Shown in pieces: positions 30,229 to 39,969 of a stretch of 64,000 bases of DNA. The stretch is from Acinetobacter sp. ANC 5054 (GTDB lineage Bacteria; Pseudomonadota; Gammaproteobacteria; Pseudomonadales; Moraxellaceae). The translations under genes were made by a program, and so were the position numbers. Under the pieces are notes generated by a model. That model was not told where the DNA came from. It searched no databases and saw only the letters and a list, made by a program, of their open reading frames with translations. Position 1 is the stretch's first letter. Every line of letters begins with the position of its first letter. The DNA lies in contig NZ_NEGG01000015.1 of assembly GCF_002135295.1 (NCBI RefSeq), forward strand, positions 34,563-98,562, written 5' to 3'.

Positions 30229-33200
30229 TTAGTTCGGCACTTTAATCACATCACCAATACGTAACTGTGCTGAAGGTTGTAAATCATTCATTTCAGCCAG
30301 TTTTGAGGTATCCATACCATAACGACTTGCCAGACCAATTAAGGTATCACCACGTTTAATACGATATTCAGTATTGGTTTTTGGCAGCTGAATTTTTTGA
30401 CCAACACGTAAACCTGCTTTCGCACTCAGATTATTTAATTCAGCCAATTCCGCAACGCTCATGCCTATACGACTCGCAATCGAGTTTAAAGACTCACCCG
30501 ATTTCACGCTATAACTTTCAGTATTGGCTACTTTAACCGAACTCGTCACGGCTTTAGTTTCAGCTTTTTTTGTCTCGACAACATTACTGCTATTGTTGGC
30601 TGGTACTTCACCATCAATTTTCAAGCGTTGTCCTACTCGAATAGCACTATTAGTTTTCAATCCATTGAGTTCAGCCAAATAGCTAAGTTGCAGATGATAT
30701 TTTTGAGCAATTAAGCCCAAAGTTTCACCTGACTTCACCACATGTGTGTCACTAATTTCTGCAGTATTACTACGACTATTATTTTTGACTTCAGCTTTAA
30801 CTGAATCAGCTTTCACAACGTTTTTTGTAGATTCTGTTTTGACAGACTCAACATCGCCCGTCAATTTCAACTTTTGACCTACTCGAAGCCCTGCAGTACG
30901 CTCAATCCCGTTAATATTGGCAACATAATCCATGCCTAAGTTATAACGACTTGCGATACCTGTTAAGGTGTCACCAGATTGCACCACATAGCTATCAGGT
31001 GTCGAGGCGCCAGCAGGAACTTTAAGATTTTGACCAACCATCACACCACTATTCGCCGCGATATCATTCAAGCTTGCCAACTCAGACAAACTAATTTTTG
31101 ACTGCGTTGCAATGCTATACAAGGTATCACCACGTTGAACTTTATAGGTTTCAACTTTGTACGCTGGTTCTACTTTGACATTTTCAATGCGATTCGCAAC
31201 TTTGCTTTCAAGTTTTTCTGATTTCGTCTCAGTCTCAACAGTATTTAAAGGCACATTAATTTTTTGCCCCGCCATTAAGCTACTGCCCGCAGTGAGCCCT
31301 GAAGTTAAATCCGCTAATTCTTGATTTGACAATGCATAGCGATCAGCAATCAATTTCAGATATTCACCACGTTTCACCACATACGTTTTAGTCTGAACTT
31401 TAGGCGTTTTGTCTGCAACTTGCACCAATGCTGCTTTTTTATCTGCTTCTATTTTCGCTTTTGAAGCTGGCGTTTCTTTTAATGACAACTTTTGCCCAAC
31501 AAAGAGTCCACTCGTCGTATTTAGGCCATTAAAGTCAGCAAGTTGCTTGGTGCTTAAACCAAACTGGCTCGCAACCCCAGTTAAACTGTCATTGGCTTTA
31601 ACCACATAACTGTCTGGCAGTGTTTTAACTTTAGACTCTTCATTATTTTGTACAATCGGTTTGGCATCGTACAAGTAAATGGTTGTACCCACATATAAGG
31701 TCGAATCTGGTGCTATTTGGTTCCAACTTGCGATATCACGCCAATTCACACCATTTTTCATCGCGATCAGCGCTAAGGTATCACCCGTTAAAACGGTATA
31801 GGTACTACGTTTACCTTTAGGTGCGACGACAACAATCTCTGAATCGGTACGAATCACGTTTTTACCTTGATTTCGCTTCGCTTCTTCAGAGTCTGCACTG
31901 GTATTTTCAGCTACGCTTTTCGGATATGAGAAACCTTTGGTTAACTCTTTACCTTGCTCATCTGCAATCGATTGACTGGTTTGAATAGCTGTTAACTTAA
32001 TTTTGCCATCATAAGGATCAACAATTTCTGTACCCTTAGGTGCAATGGCTTTAATTTCTTGTACAACTTCTTCTTGTTCAGCCTTGGTTGCGACAGGTTT
32101 TAAAACTTCATCAACGGTTTTGTTCTCACCTTCTGCTTTGATAGCCGCCATAATCTGTTCACGTTCTTTTGAACTTAATGGAGGTTCAACAGATACCGCT
32201 TTTACAGCTGTGGTTGGTGTCACTGCAACTGGAATACGCGGCGCACTCGGAATATCACTATTTGATGCAAATGCTGCTAAAGCAGATGAACCCGTTGGCG
32301 TTGCCACTTTGGCCTTCGTTGTGCTCGCTAAAATTACAGGTGCGGGCGTTACTACAGGCTTCGCTGCTGTCGTCACAACGGGTTTAGTTGTTGTCGTTAA
32401 TGTAGGCGGCGTGGTTTTAGACGGTTGAATCGTTGTTGTATTCAACTCTGGTGGAGTAACACGCGACGGCGTAATTTCAACATTATTTTTTGGAAGATTA
32501 GTATTGCTTGCCCAATAACCCGATGACCCACCTGCTTGTAATTTTTTCAAACGCGCGTCTACAGACGGGCTAACATCTGCTGGAATCAAAATACGCATTG
32601 GGCTACTGCTATCAATCACGTCACCACGATGACCCGGGTTTAATGAATACAATTCAGCGCGGCTTAGGCCCGTAATCGATGCAATTTCATTTAAGTTTGC
32701 AGGTCCCACAGCAACTTCACGGAAGTGAGGGCGGTTAGCAATAGGCGGTAAACTCACACCATAGGCACCTGGATTTTTAATAATTTGTGCTACCGCTAAG
32801 AAACGTGGCACATAATTCATGGTTTCTTGTGGTAATTTTAAAGACCAATAATCGGTAGGTAAGCCTGCTGCACGGTTACGGTTAATCGCTTGTTGAATAC
32901 GACCTGGTCCAGCATTGTACGAAGCCAATGCCAACTCCCATGAACCAAACTGGTTGTGCAAAGCACCCAAAAATTCATATGCAGCACGTGTCGATTCGAC
33001 CACGTCACGACGACCGTCATACAATGACGTTTGTTTTAAACCATAAATACGACCCGTACTTGGAATGAATTGCCACAAACCTGCCGCTGCTGCGCTACTG
33101 GTTGCTGCAGGGTCATAAGAACTTTCAATAACAGGTAAGAGTGCTAGCTCTGTAGGTAAACCACGACGTTCTGCTTCTTTTACAGTGTGATAAAGATAGC

Positions 33201-33585
33201 GTGATGCACGCGCACTTAAACGATCAATATAGGGTTGACGTGAAATAAACCAACCACGCTGTGCTTCAATACGGCTATCCCAATGGTTTAAATCCATTTT
33301 GAAGCCCACAGTCATACGTTTCCAAACGTCACCGTGTTTTAAAACTAAAAGACGATCCCCTTCTACTGCACGCATATCCGTTGCAGAAAGTAAATCTTCT
33401 AAAGAGTCGAGACTATTAGCATCAAGAAAATTCGAGCCAACTTGCTTACTGGCAGAGGTCTGTTTTGTTGTTTGCGAAGATGAACAGCCCGTCAGACCAA
33501 AGGCCGCCAACGCAGAACCTAATACTGTAAATTTAAAAATTTGGGGTAATGTAGGCTGCCATTCATTCGCAGTTGATTTATACAT
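30229..33585 (-). CDS. mltD: MltD-type membrane-bound lytic transglycosylase with eight LysM repeats
   Basis: Cleaves the glycan strands of peptidoglycan. From the ATG at 33585 it is 1118 aa: a lipoprotein signal with lipobox LTGC at about 30-33, then an SLT domain with catalytic Glu in LPVIESSYDPAA and the motif GLWQFIPSTGRIYGL. A Thr/Pro/Ala-rich linker (about 400-510) follows, then eight LysM modules from about 620 to the end, plus one degenerate LysM-like segment directly after the SLT domain. E. coli MltD has 452 aa and two LysM, so this one is greatly enlarged. The frame is open to 33657, but the lipobox position favours 33585. Confidence 0.9.
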   Translation of the reverse strand: MYKSTANEWQPTLPQIFKFTVLGSALAAFGLTGCSSSQTTKQTSASKQVGSNFLDANSLDSLEDLLSATDMRAVEGDRLLVLKHGDVWKRMTVGFKMDLNHWDSRIEAQRGWFISRQPYIDRLSARASRYLYHTVKEAERRGLPTELALLPVIESSYDPAATSSAAAAGLWQFIPSTGRIYGLKQTSLYDGRRDVVESTRAAYEFLGALHNQFGSWELALASYNAGPGRIQQAINRNRAAGLPTDYWSLKLPQETMNYVPRFLAVAQIIKNPGAYGVSLPPIANRPHFREVAVGPANLNEIASITGLSRAELYSLNPGHRGDVIDSSSPMRILIPADVSPSVDARLKKLQAGGSSGYWASNTNLPKNNVEITPSRVTPPELNTTTIQPSKTTPPTLTTTTKPVVTTAAKPVVTPAPVILASTTKAKVATPTGSSALAAFASNSDIPSAPRIPVAVTPTTAVKAVSVEPPLSSKEREQIMAAIKAEGENKTVDEVLKPVATKAEQEEVVQEIKAIAPKGTEIVDPYDGKIKLTAIQTSQSIADEQGKELTKGFSYPKSVAENTSADSEEAKRNQGKNVIRTDSEIVVVAPKGKRSTYTVLTGDTLALIAMKNGVNWRDIASWNQIAPDSTLYVGTTIYLYDAKPIVQNNEESKVKTLPDSYVVKANDSLTGVASQFGLSTKQLADFNGLNTTSGLFVGQKLSLKETPASKAKIEADKKAALVQVADKTPKVQTKTYVVKRGEYLKLIADRYALSNQELADLTSGLTAGSSLMAGQKINVPLNTVETETKSEKLESKVANRIENVKVEPAYKVETYKVQRGDTLYSIATQSKISLSELASLNDIAANSGVMVGQNLKVPAGASTPDSYVVQSGDTLTGIASRYNLGMDYVANINGIERTAGLRVGQKLKLTGDVESVKTESTKNVVKADSVKAEVKNNSRSNTAEISDTHVVKSGETLGLIAQKYHLQLSYLAELNGLKTNSAIRVGQRLKIDGEVPANNSSNVVETKKAETKAVTSSVKVANTESYSVKSGESLNSIASRIGMSVAELAELNNLSAKAGLRVGQKIQLPKTNTEYRIKRGDTLIGLASRYGMDTSKLAEMNDLQPSAQLRIGDVIKVPN

Positions 33586-33791
33586 AAAAAAATCCAGACA
33601 ACTCGTATAAAATTTATTTTTTAGATATGCCATTGTAGTGAAGCATGTCTCAGACACAAGGCGTTAATTTAACGCTATTTCAGTATAAATGTTACAAGAA
33701 ATTAAAAAATTCGCCTTAAATGGATTTCTCTTGGTCATTTGCGTTATACAATACCCAGTTCAAATTGAAATTTTTTGTCCGGATTTGATTT

Positions 33792-35249
33792 ATGTCTCAA
33801 ACAATCACACTTTATGTTGATGGTGCATGTCGCGGCAACCCTGGTTTAGGGGGTTGGGGGGCGTATATCATTCGTGAATCCGGTGAAGAAAAACTATGTG
33901 GCGGTGAACCTGAGACCACCAATAACCGCATGGAACTGACTGCGGCAATTGAAGGCATTCAACATTGCCCAAAAGATGCCAAACTGATTATTTGGACAGA
34001 CTCAAACTATGTAAAACAAGGTATTACCGAGTGGATTCATGGTTGGAAAAAGAAAAACTGGAAAGACGTTAAAAACCCAGATCTATGGAAATTGCTCGAC
34101 GCAACATGTCAGGGCCGTGAGATTGAATGGAACTGGATTAAAGGTCATGCTGGACATGCTGGTAATGAAATGGCCGACCAATTGGCAAACTTAGGTGCAG
34201 ATAAAACCTTAGAACAAATCAAAAAGGTACCTACAGCACAAGTTGAAACAGCTAAAAAAAAAGCTGAACCAGATTGGCTATTGAATGATCCTTTTGGATT
34301 AGAGTTTGCAGATAGTGAAGAAGAGGAGGAAATTGCACTGAATGAAACTGTAATTCAATCCGAAGAACCTACATTATCAATAGACTCTCCTGTTTCAAAT
34401 ATTCAGCAATCTGAAGAAGCGACGATGACTTCGGACGTTTCAGATATTGAAATTGAAATGAATCAAACTGGAAGCGTAGCAACAGCAGATACATCAGCAC
34501 AAAATACCGACGTGCACCCCATGATTGTGATCACACCTGCAACATTAGATGTATCAGGGCCACGACAACTGATTCTCGATACCGAAACCACAGGTTTCTA
34601 CTTCCAAGATGGCGACCGCATTATTGAAGTCGGTGCGGTGGAAATGATTAACCGTAAGCTGACTGGTAGTTCAATTCATATCTACATTAACCCGAAAAAA
34701 CCTGTGGGTGATTCGGTCAATGTCCATGGTATCACTGACGAGTTTTTACAAGACAAACCTGAATATCATGAAGTTGCGGATACATTATTTGAATATTTAA
34801 AAGGCGCAGAAATTATTGCGCATAACGCAACCTTCGATATGAACTTCTTGGATATGGAGTTCAAGCGCGCAGGATTTGTCGCACTATCGGAAGTTTGTGA
34901 AGTAACGGATACTTTGGCCATGGCCAAAGCCAAACATCCGGGCCAGAAAAATTCACTCGATGCCCTAGTTCGTCGTTATGAAATTCCACAGCGTGACCGT
35001 ACTTTCCACGGTGCTTTACTCGATGCGGAAATCTTATCTGATGTCTACCTTGCGATGACTGGTGGTCAGGTCTCTTTTGATATTGATGCCCTGACCCACA
35101 GCCAAAACGAAGATGGTTCAAGTGCACGCGCTGCCGTTGAAATCGAACTGCCTGTTATTTTACCTTCAAACGAAGAACTTGAAGCCCATGAGACATGGAT
35201 CAAACAATTTGAAGAAAAACATGGCACACCTTGCCTTTTTGCGAAATAA
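33792..35249 (+). CDS. rnhA-dnaQ: Fused ribonuclease HI and DNA polymerase III epsilon (proofreading) subunit
   Basis: A single uninterrupted frame of 485 codons carries two enzymes. Residues 1-140 are RNase HI, which degrades RNA in RNA-DNA hybrids, with catalytic D10, E48, D70, H119 and D129. Residues about 141-257 are an acidic, low-complexity linker (SEEEEE and many Ser/Thr/Glu). Residues 258-440 are the DEDDh 3'-5' proofreading exonuclease: DTETTG 263-268 (Exo I), HNATFD 344-349 (Exo II) and H406/D411 (Exo III). GGQVSFDI after the exonuclease domain resembles the weak clamp-binding motif of epsilon. In E. coli and Pseudomonas these are separate neighbouring genes. Confidence 0.93.
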   Translation: MSQTITLYVDGACRGNPGLGGWGAYIIRESGEEKLCGGEPETTNNRMELTAAIEGIQHCPKDAKLIIWTDSNYVKQGITEWIHGWKKKNWKDVKNPDLWKLLDATCQGREIEWNWIKGHAGHAGNEMADQLANLGADKTLEQIKKVPTAQVETAKKKAEPDWLLNDPFGLEFADSEEEEEIALNETVIQSEEPTLSIDSPVSNIQQSEEATMTSDVSDIEIEMNQTGSVATADTSAQNTDVHPMIVITPATLDVSGPRQLILDTETTGFYFQDGDRIIEVGAVEMINRKLTGSSIHIYINPKKPVGDSVNVHGITDEFLQDKPEYHEVADTLFEYLKGAEIIAHNATFDMNFLDMEFKRAGFVALSEVCEVTDTLAMAKAKHPGQKNSLDALVRRYEIPQRDRTFHGALLDAEILSDVYLAMTGGQVSFDIDALTHSQNEDGSSARAAVEIELPVILPSNEELEAHETWIKQFEEKHGTPCLFAK

Positions 35250-35320
35250 AATCTAAATTTCGTGTTACTTTTTGTATTTAAACAATTCATACATACGTTA
35301 TAGTAAAACCATAAACATGG

Positions 35321-35338
35321 ACCGCCTTATAAGGCGGT
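35321..35338 (+). terminator. Palindromic hairpin behind rnhA-dnaQ
   Basis: Perfect 18-bp palindrome ACCGCCTTATAAGGCGGT followed by TTATAAAC. The T-tail is short, so termination may be partial and fimL may be reached by read-through. Confidence 0.45.
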
Positions 35339-35377
35339 TTATAAACAAGATAAAACATCTAGGAAAGGTGCAGATAC

Positions 35378-37024
35378 ATGTCTTACCAAACCTCTATTCA
35401 TTTTGATCCAACGGCTTTGCTGATAATAAAAAATGAGGTTGATAACTCGATTAAGTTAGTCGAATCAGCAGTCAGCACCTTAGTTGAAGATCAAACTTTA
35501 CCATTTGGGATTGATGATGCACTGATTCAATTTGAACAATGCGCTCAAGTCCTAGCTTTGGTCGATATGCCTAGCTTGGCAAAAATCGCCCAATATTCAG
35601 CAGAGTTAATGCGCAAGATCATGGGGAATCCAGCGCAAATTAACACACAAGATGTTATCGCTCTGAGCGAAGGCACAACCATGCTGAAACGCTATATCGA
35701 ATTTATCTGTCTACGCGAAGTTAAAATTCCACAGTTCTTGCTCGACAGCTTAAACCGTTTAGAGCTTGCACTGGGTAAACCCGTGACAGCTGAAGGTCAA
35801 CATATCGAATCCCTACTCGATTGCATTACACCTGACTTTGAATTGCCACAAGCGCCTGCGCTTGAAAAATCAAAATATGTACATCGCCTATATAAACTGG
35901 CTTTAAACAAACTGATTAAGCAAGAAGAAGGCGAACTTGACCTACAAGCAATTAAGCTTGTCGGTGCATATCTTGCAGGGTTGTCTGAAAAACACCCTAG
36001 CAAGCAATATTGGAATTTGGTCTTTGTTGCATTCAATCAAATTGACCAAATTTTAATTACCGATGCACGTCTTCGCACCTTGGTGAGCATTGAGCGCAAT
36101 ATGTCGCAATTCTTTGCCGCAAATGATCGTTTCAAAGCTAGCATTGCTGATTTAGCCAATGTATTAAGTTTATGTATTAGCCAAGAAGATGACATTTCAC
36201 ATCATATTCGTAACAAATTAAATATTGGCGAAGACTTACTGACCGACACACAATTGCAAGTATTTAGTCGCCATTTGTATGGTCCTGACTTTGATACCAT
36301 GCATACCATTGGTGAATTGGTTACGGCTGAAATGACTCAAATCCGTAATGATATTGAGTTCAACTACCAAAATATGACGCCTGAAAAAACTGCTGAACTT
36401 CAAAACAAGTTGAATGAACTGGCAAATATTTTCAAAGTCCTCAACCTCAATGAAGCGCATAATGATTTATCGCGTCAAGCCGCGTCTTTAGGTCAAACAG
36501 CCATTTTGCAAGATGAAAATTTTGCACAACAGTTGATGAACACGATTTTATCTGCAATGAACTCGATTGGTGTACTTGAACGTCATCACACATCGAGTCG
36601 TTTACAACTTCGTGTGAATAACATGAATATCTCGCTCGACCGTTTAGATGATGCACATTCTGCATTGTTAAATGAAACTAAAACTTTAATTGATGCAACA
36701 AGTCAATCTTTGGTTCAGTATCTACAACATAAAGAATTGGCTCAATTGGAAGCAACAGCGATTCAATGCCGTGAAATCGGTGGTGCAATGTTATTCTTAA
36801 ATGCCGACGCAGCACAAAATGCCTTGAAATCAACTGCAAAATTCTTAGCGCAACGTGTTGAATCTTCAACTGCTATTGAGCCATTTGAAATTCACGCTGC
36901 CTTAGATTCACTTGCAAGTGCAGATATGCTGATTGACAATTTAAAGAACAAACAGCCTGTATTACATACGATGTTTAAGGTAGCATTGGACAGTAGCGAA
37001 AAACTGAAATCAGCAGCGGCCTAA
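35378..37024 (+). CDS. fimL: FimL-like protein (ChpA N-terminal-like, type IV pilus/cAMP signalling)
   Basis: The 548-aa, nearly all-helical cytoplasmic protein has no catalytic motif that I can see. It resembles FimL of Pseudomonas (about 556 aa), which is related to the N-terminal part of the chemotaxis kinase ChpA but lacks phosphorylatable Hpt histidines, and which supports twitching and adenylate cyclase activation. Two things support this: length, and gene order, since P. aeruginosa has rnhA, dnaQ, fimL and nudC close together in the same order. AGGAAAGG lies ahead of the ATG. The family call is by memory and synteny, not by a diagnostic motif. Confidence 0.7.
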   Translation: MSYQTSIHFDPTALLIIKNEVDNSIKLVESAVSTLVEDQTLPFGIDDALIQFEQCAQVLALVDMPSLAKIAQYSAELMRKIMGNPAQINTQDVIALSEGTTMLKRYIEFICLREVKIPQFLLDSLNRLELALGKPVTAEGQHIESLLDCITPDFELPQAPALEKSKYVHRLYKLALNKLIKQEEGELDLQAIKLVGAYLAGLSEKHPSKQYWNLVFVAFNQIDQILITDARLRTLVSIERNMSQFFAANDRFKASIADLANVLSLCISQEDDISHHIRNKLNIGEDLLTDTQLQVFSRHLYGPDFDTMHTIGELVTAEMTQIRNDIEFNYQNMTPEKTAELQNKLNELANIFKVLNLNEAHNDLSRQAASLGQTAILQDENFAQQLMNTILSAMNSIGVLERHHTSSRLQLRVNNMNISLDRLDDAHSALLNETKTLIDATSQSLVQYLQHKELAQLEATAIQCREIGGAMLFLNADAAQNALKSTAKFLAQRVESSTAIEPFEIHAALDSLASADMLIDNLKNKQPVLHTMFKVALDSSEKLKSAAA

Positions 37025-37797
37025 TGTCTAAATTATCACTTGCATATATCTTCCAACAGCAACAACTGCTCGTCGATGAAAACTTTCAACTGCCTCAAGT
37101 TGAACAGCTTGCAAGTGACTTAAATATTGGCACGGGTGATCAAGTGATTGCCCGTGACCTGCTCGAAAATGAGTCGATTCCAGAAGGCTTACAACTCGTT
37201 CCTATACGTCAGTTATTACAAGTTTGGAATGTTCGACAATTTGAACAAGCGAGCCGTGCAATTCAATTGCTAGAATGGCGCCGCAATCATAAATTTTGTA
37301 GTCACTGTGGTTCTGCAACTGAAGTACATGCTTCCGAATATGCAATGGTCTGCCCTGCATGTGTTTATCATCAATACCCTCGAGTCAACCCCTGTGTAAT
37401 TACCGTGATTACGCGTGGTGAAGATGAAATTCTACTGGCTAAAAATGCAAAAAATGCCCGTCAAATGTATGGCTTAATCGCTGGTTTTGTCGAAGTTGGT
37501 GAAACCCTAGAAGATGCTGTACGACGTGAAACTGAGGAAGAAGTTGGCTTAAAGGTCAATAATATTCAATATCTTGCAAGCCAACCTTGGCCATTTCCAA
37601 GTAATTTAATGATTGCCTTTAAAGCTGAATATGCTTCTGGTGAACTGCAATTACAGGAAGAAGAAATTAGCGACGCGGCTTTCTTTAAGTTTGATGCCTT
37701 ACCTGAAATTCCATTTAAAGGCAGTATTGCCCATTCTATGATCATGCATGTGATTCATGGCACTCAAGTTGCCGATGATACGCAAGCATGGTTATAA
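37024..37797 (+). CDS. nudC: NAD(+)/NADH pyrophosphatase (Nudix, NudC)
   Basis: Hydrolyses NADH/NAD+ to NMN(H) and AMP, and in E. coli removes NAD caps from RNA. The 257 aa contain a four-Cys zinc ribbon (FCSHC ... VCPAC, about 91-115), the Nudix box core REteEEvG within GFVEVGE...EEVGL near 155-177, and the NudC-specific SQPWPFPS segment near 190. The ATG overlaps the fimL stop (TAATG), so translation is coupled. An intrinsic terminator follows. Confidence 0.95.
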   Translation: MSKLSLAYIFQQQQLLVDENFQLPQVEQLASDLNIGTGDQVIARDLLENESIPEGLQLVPIRQLLQVWNVRQFEQASRAIQLLEWRRNHKFCSHCGSATEVHASEYAMVCPACVYHQYPRVNPCVITVITRGEDEILLAKNAKNARQMYGLIAGFVEVGETLEDAVRRETEEEVGLKVNNIQYLASQPWPFPSNLMIAFKAEYASGELQLQEEEISDAAFFKFDALPEIPFKGSIAHSMIMHVIHGTQVADDTQAWL

Positions 37798-37814
37798 ACC
37801 GCAGTACTTTCAAT

Positions 37815-37845
37815 AAAAAACCGCAATCATATTGCGGTTTTTTTA
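37815..37845. terminator. Bidirectional terminator between nudC and esterase
   Basis: AAAAAACCGCAAT-cat-ATTGCGGTTTTTTT, a perfect stem with A and T flanks between convergent genes. Confidence 0.9.
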
Positions 37846-37867
37846 TTTAGAGGAAATTCAGATCAAA

Positions 37868-38752
37868 TTAACGTGGACTAATTTCATCCAAGACTCGCAT
37901 AATTTCAGCTTTGGTTTTAAAGAATCGGCTAAACAAACTTGAAACTGAGCCAATCATAGTGATATGACCGACACGTGGAATTTGAATCAATTGACTATGA
38001 TTACCCAATGCTTTCAACTTCTGATCAAGTTCATCACTATTACTAAAGCCCACAATATTGTCATTATTTGCCGTAAATAAATAATGTTTAACCTGATTAT
38101 GTTCAACAAAATAGTAAGGCATCACTTGTTGATAAGGCACATCTTGATCAAATGCATCTGCACAAAGTGGATCACCTTTATAATCAAAATGATATGGCCC
38201 AGCCAAACCTACAATGGCACGAATATTTTCGCGTACCTGAATTGAATATGGCGTTGGATGATATAAGGCTGACATGACATTGAATGCCCCTGCTGAATGC
38301 CCCATCAATACCAAATTTTCAACTTCAATTTTAAGCTTTTGCTGCGAATGCGTTAGATAATTTAACGCTAAACTTAAATCATCAATGGATGCAGGAAAAA
38401 TATGCTCAGGCGCTAAGTGATAGTTAATCACCGCGACATCAAAGCCTTCTTTGGCAAAAGCTTCACCAATAAAGCCATAATCTTTTTTATCCCCGTGCAT
38501 CCATGCGCCGCCGTGTACAAAGACAATTAATGGGCGTTGGACACGAGGCTCAGAGGTACGGTACAAATCCAGACGATGTCGAGCTTTAAGACCATAAGCA
38601 ATATTATTTTGCACGCTATAGCCTTTTTTCGGAGTTAAGCGATTTAAGGCATAACTGCCAAAATCATAAATACGAAAATCACGATAGAGTGCTTTAGCTA
38701 ACTCCAGACTGTGCTGGAGTCGTTTGGACCAGGGATTGATTTTATTGAACAT
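37868..38752 (-). CDS. Alpha/beta hydrolase, esterase/lipase family
   Basis: The 294-aa hydrolase has the oxyanion-hole motif VHGGAWMHGD near 78, the nucleophile elbow MGHSAGAFN near 150 and a late His in VGHITMIG near 270, as in the HSL/BD-FAE-like carboxylesterases. No signal peptide is apparent. It follows dolP on the same strand by 27 bp and is probably the last gene of the lpoA-yraN-dolP group. The substrate is unknown. Confidence 0.87.
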   Translation of the reverse strand: MFNKINPWSKRLQHSLELAKALYRDFRIYDFGSYALNRLTPKKGYSVQNNIAYGLKARHRLDLYRTSEPRVQRPLIVFVHGGAWMHGDKKDYGFIGEAFAKEGFDVAVINYHLAPEHIFPASIDDLSLALNYLTHSQQKLKIEVENLVLMGHSAGAFNVMSALYHPTPYSIQVRENIRAIVGLAGPYHFDYKGDPLCADAFDQDVPYQQVMPYYFVEHNQVKHYLFTANNDNIVGFSNSDELDQKLKALGNHSQLIQIPRVGHITMIGSVSSLFSRFFKTKAEIMRVLDEISPR

Positions 38753-38779
38753 AATTTATTGAACAAAGTTTACAGCATA

Positions 38780-39481
38780 TTACTGAGCATAATTTGGATC
38801 GACTGCATCGGGGTCAATAGCAACAGGGGTTTGCACGTCTGGCTGCACATTGCCTAATGCAGGCGTAGTATAACTTGAGTTTACGCTACGCGCTTGTGGG
38901 TTTGGATTTTCATCGACATTGTCAATTAAAGTCACAATACGTGTAACATTACCCACTTGTTGAAGCACTTGATTGAGATCATTCAGCTCCGCAGTATTCA
39001 AACGCCCCATCACATACAGCACAGCATCTTCGGTATGCACATGTACTTTACTGTCAGAGACCACAGGCGCTTTCATAATCAAGCCACGCGTATTTGCTGT
39101 GACTGCGGTATCTTGCATGATGGTGTTATAACTAATTTGATTACCCACGGTAATATAATTATGTACGGTTTTCACATCGCTCATCGAACGAACATTTTCT
39201 TCCGCCAATTCTTTTAAATGATTATCGGGTACTTGACCAGTTAACAATACATTGCCATGAAAACTTTCAATATTCACACGAGACTGTTTAAAACGACTGT
39301 CTAATTTATATAAATTAATTTTTGCAGTTCGAACAATGGAAGAGTCAATAAAAACTTGCCCCAAAGATCGCGCACCACTATCCGTTCCCACTGGTGCTGA
39401 ACCTGTTCCACTTGAAATAAAACTCGCACAACCAGATAAACTTGCGACACAAAGCATCGTTATTGCAATACGCTTAACCAC
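38780..39481 (-). CDS. dolP: BON-domain outer-membrane lipoprotein (DolP/YraP-like)
   Basis: Outer-membrane lipoprotein that helps maintain envelope integrity in E. coli. The 233 aa have a lipoprotein signal with lipobox LSGC at about 16-19. Two tandem BON domains (about 50-115 and 125-195) follow, with NVLLTGQVPD and AVLYVMGRLN as their core strands. The C-terminal tail (about 200-233) is Pro/Asp-rich and longer than in E. coli DolP (191 aa). Its place after lpoA and yraN matches the E. coli yraM-yraN-yraO-yraP order, but yraO/diaA is absent. Confidence 0.9.
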   Translation of the reverse strand: MVKRIAITMLCVASLSGCASFISSGTGSAPVGTDSGARSLGQVFIDSSIVRTAKINLYKLDSRFKQSRVNIESFHGNVLLTGQVPDNHLKELAEENVRSMSDVKTVHNYITVGNQISYNTIMQDTAVTANTRGLIMKAPVVSDSKVHVHTEDAVLYVMGRLNTAELNDLNQVLQQVGNVTRIVTLIDNVDENPNPQARSVNSSYTTPALGNVQPDVQTPVAIDPDAVDPNYAQ

Positions 39482-39543
39482 TTAGTACGACTCCTCATTT
39501 TTTTAACACGTATTTTTTCTATGCATTTACACAGTTTGTTTTA

Positions 39544-39954
39544 TCAGAGATTAATCAACTCTTGATCAAAAGTAAAAGCATTTTCAATCCACTGCTGATC
39601 ATACGGGTATTTAGAAAAGTCTTGCTGTAGTGTTTTTGCAAAGTGTTGATGAAAATCAAAACAAATCACATCAAAGCGACAATAATAATTTTGAAAATGT
39701 GACTGTTCATTTAAAAAGTGCAACGCAGTCTTCATCATTTTACGTTGTTTGTGTATCGAGACCGTTTCATTGGCATGTGCATATTGGGTAATAGATCGAG
39801 CTTTGACTTCGATAAAAAGCAAATCTTGCTCGCGCTCAACAATCAGATCGATCTCACCATAGCGACTATGAAAATTCACACGGACAGTACGATAACCCAA
39901 TTTTTCAGCCCAAGCCCTCGCTTGCTGTTCTGCCCATTGCCCTAAATTTGCCAT
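39544..39954 (-). CDS. yraN: YraN family (UPF0102) putative endonuclease-fold protein
   Basis: The 136-aa protein has a restriction-endonuclease-like core: the E near 5-10, then RYGEIDLIVE (D near 33) and LLFIEVKARS (E-x-K near 49-51), the PD-(D/E)xK pattern of UPF0102. Its cellular role is not established. It sits 15 bp behind lpoA, as in E. coli. Confidence 0.9.
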   Translation of the reverse strand: MANLGQWAEQQARAWAEKLGYRTVRVNFHSRYGEIDLIVEREQDLLFIEVKARSITQYAHANETVSIHKQRKMMKTALHFLNEQSHFQNYYCRFDVICFDFHQHFAKTLQQDFSKYPYDQQWIENAFTFDQELINL

Positions 39955-39969
39955 TCTTTCGATCCCAAT

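Noticed and set aside
32045..32428. 127-codon frame antisense to the MltD linker
   Set aside because: It is the shadow of the Thr/Ala/Pro-rich linker, whose codon bias keeps the antisense frame open.
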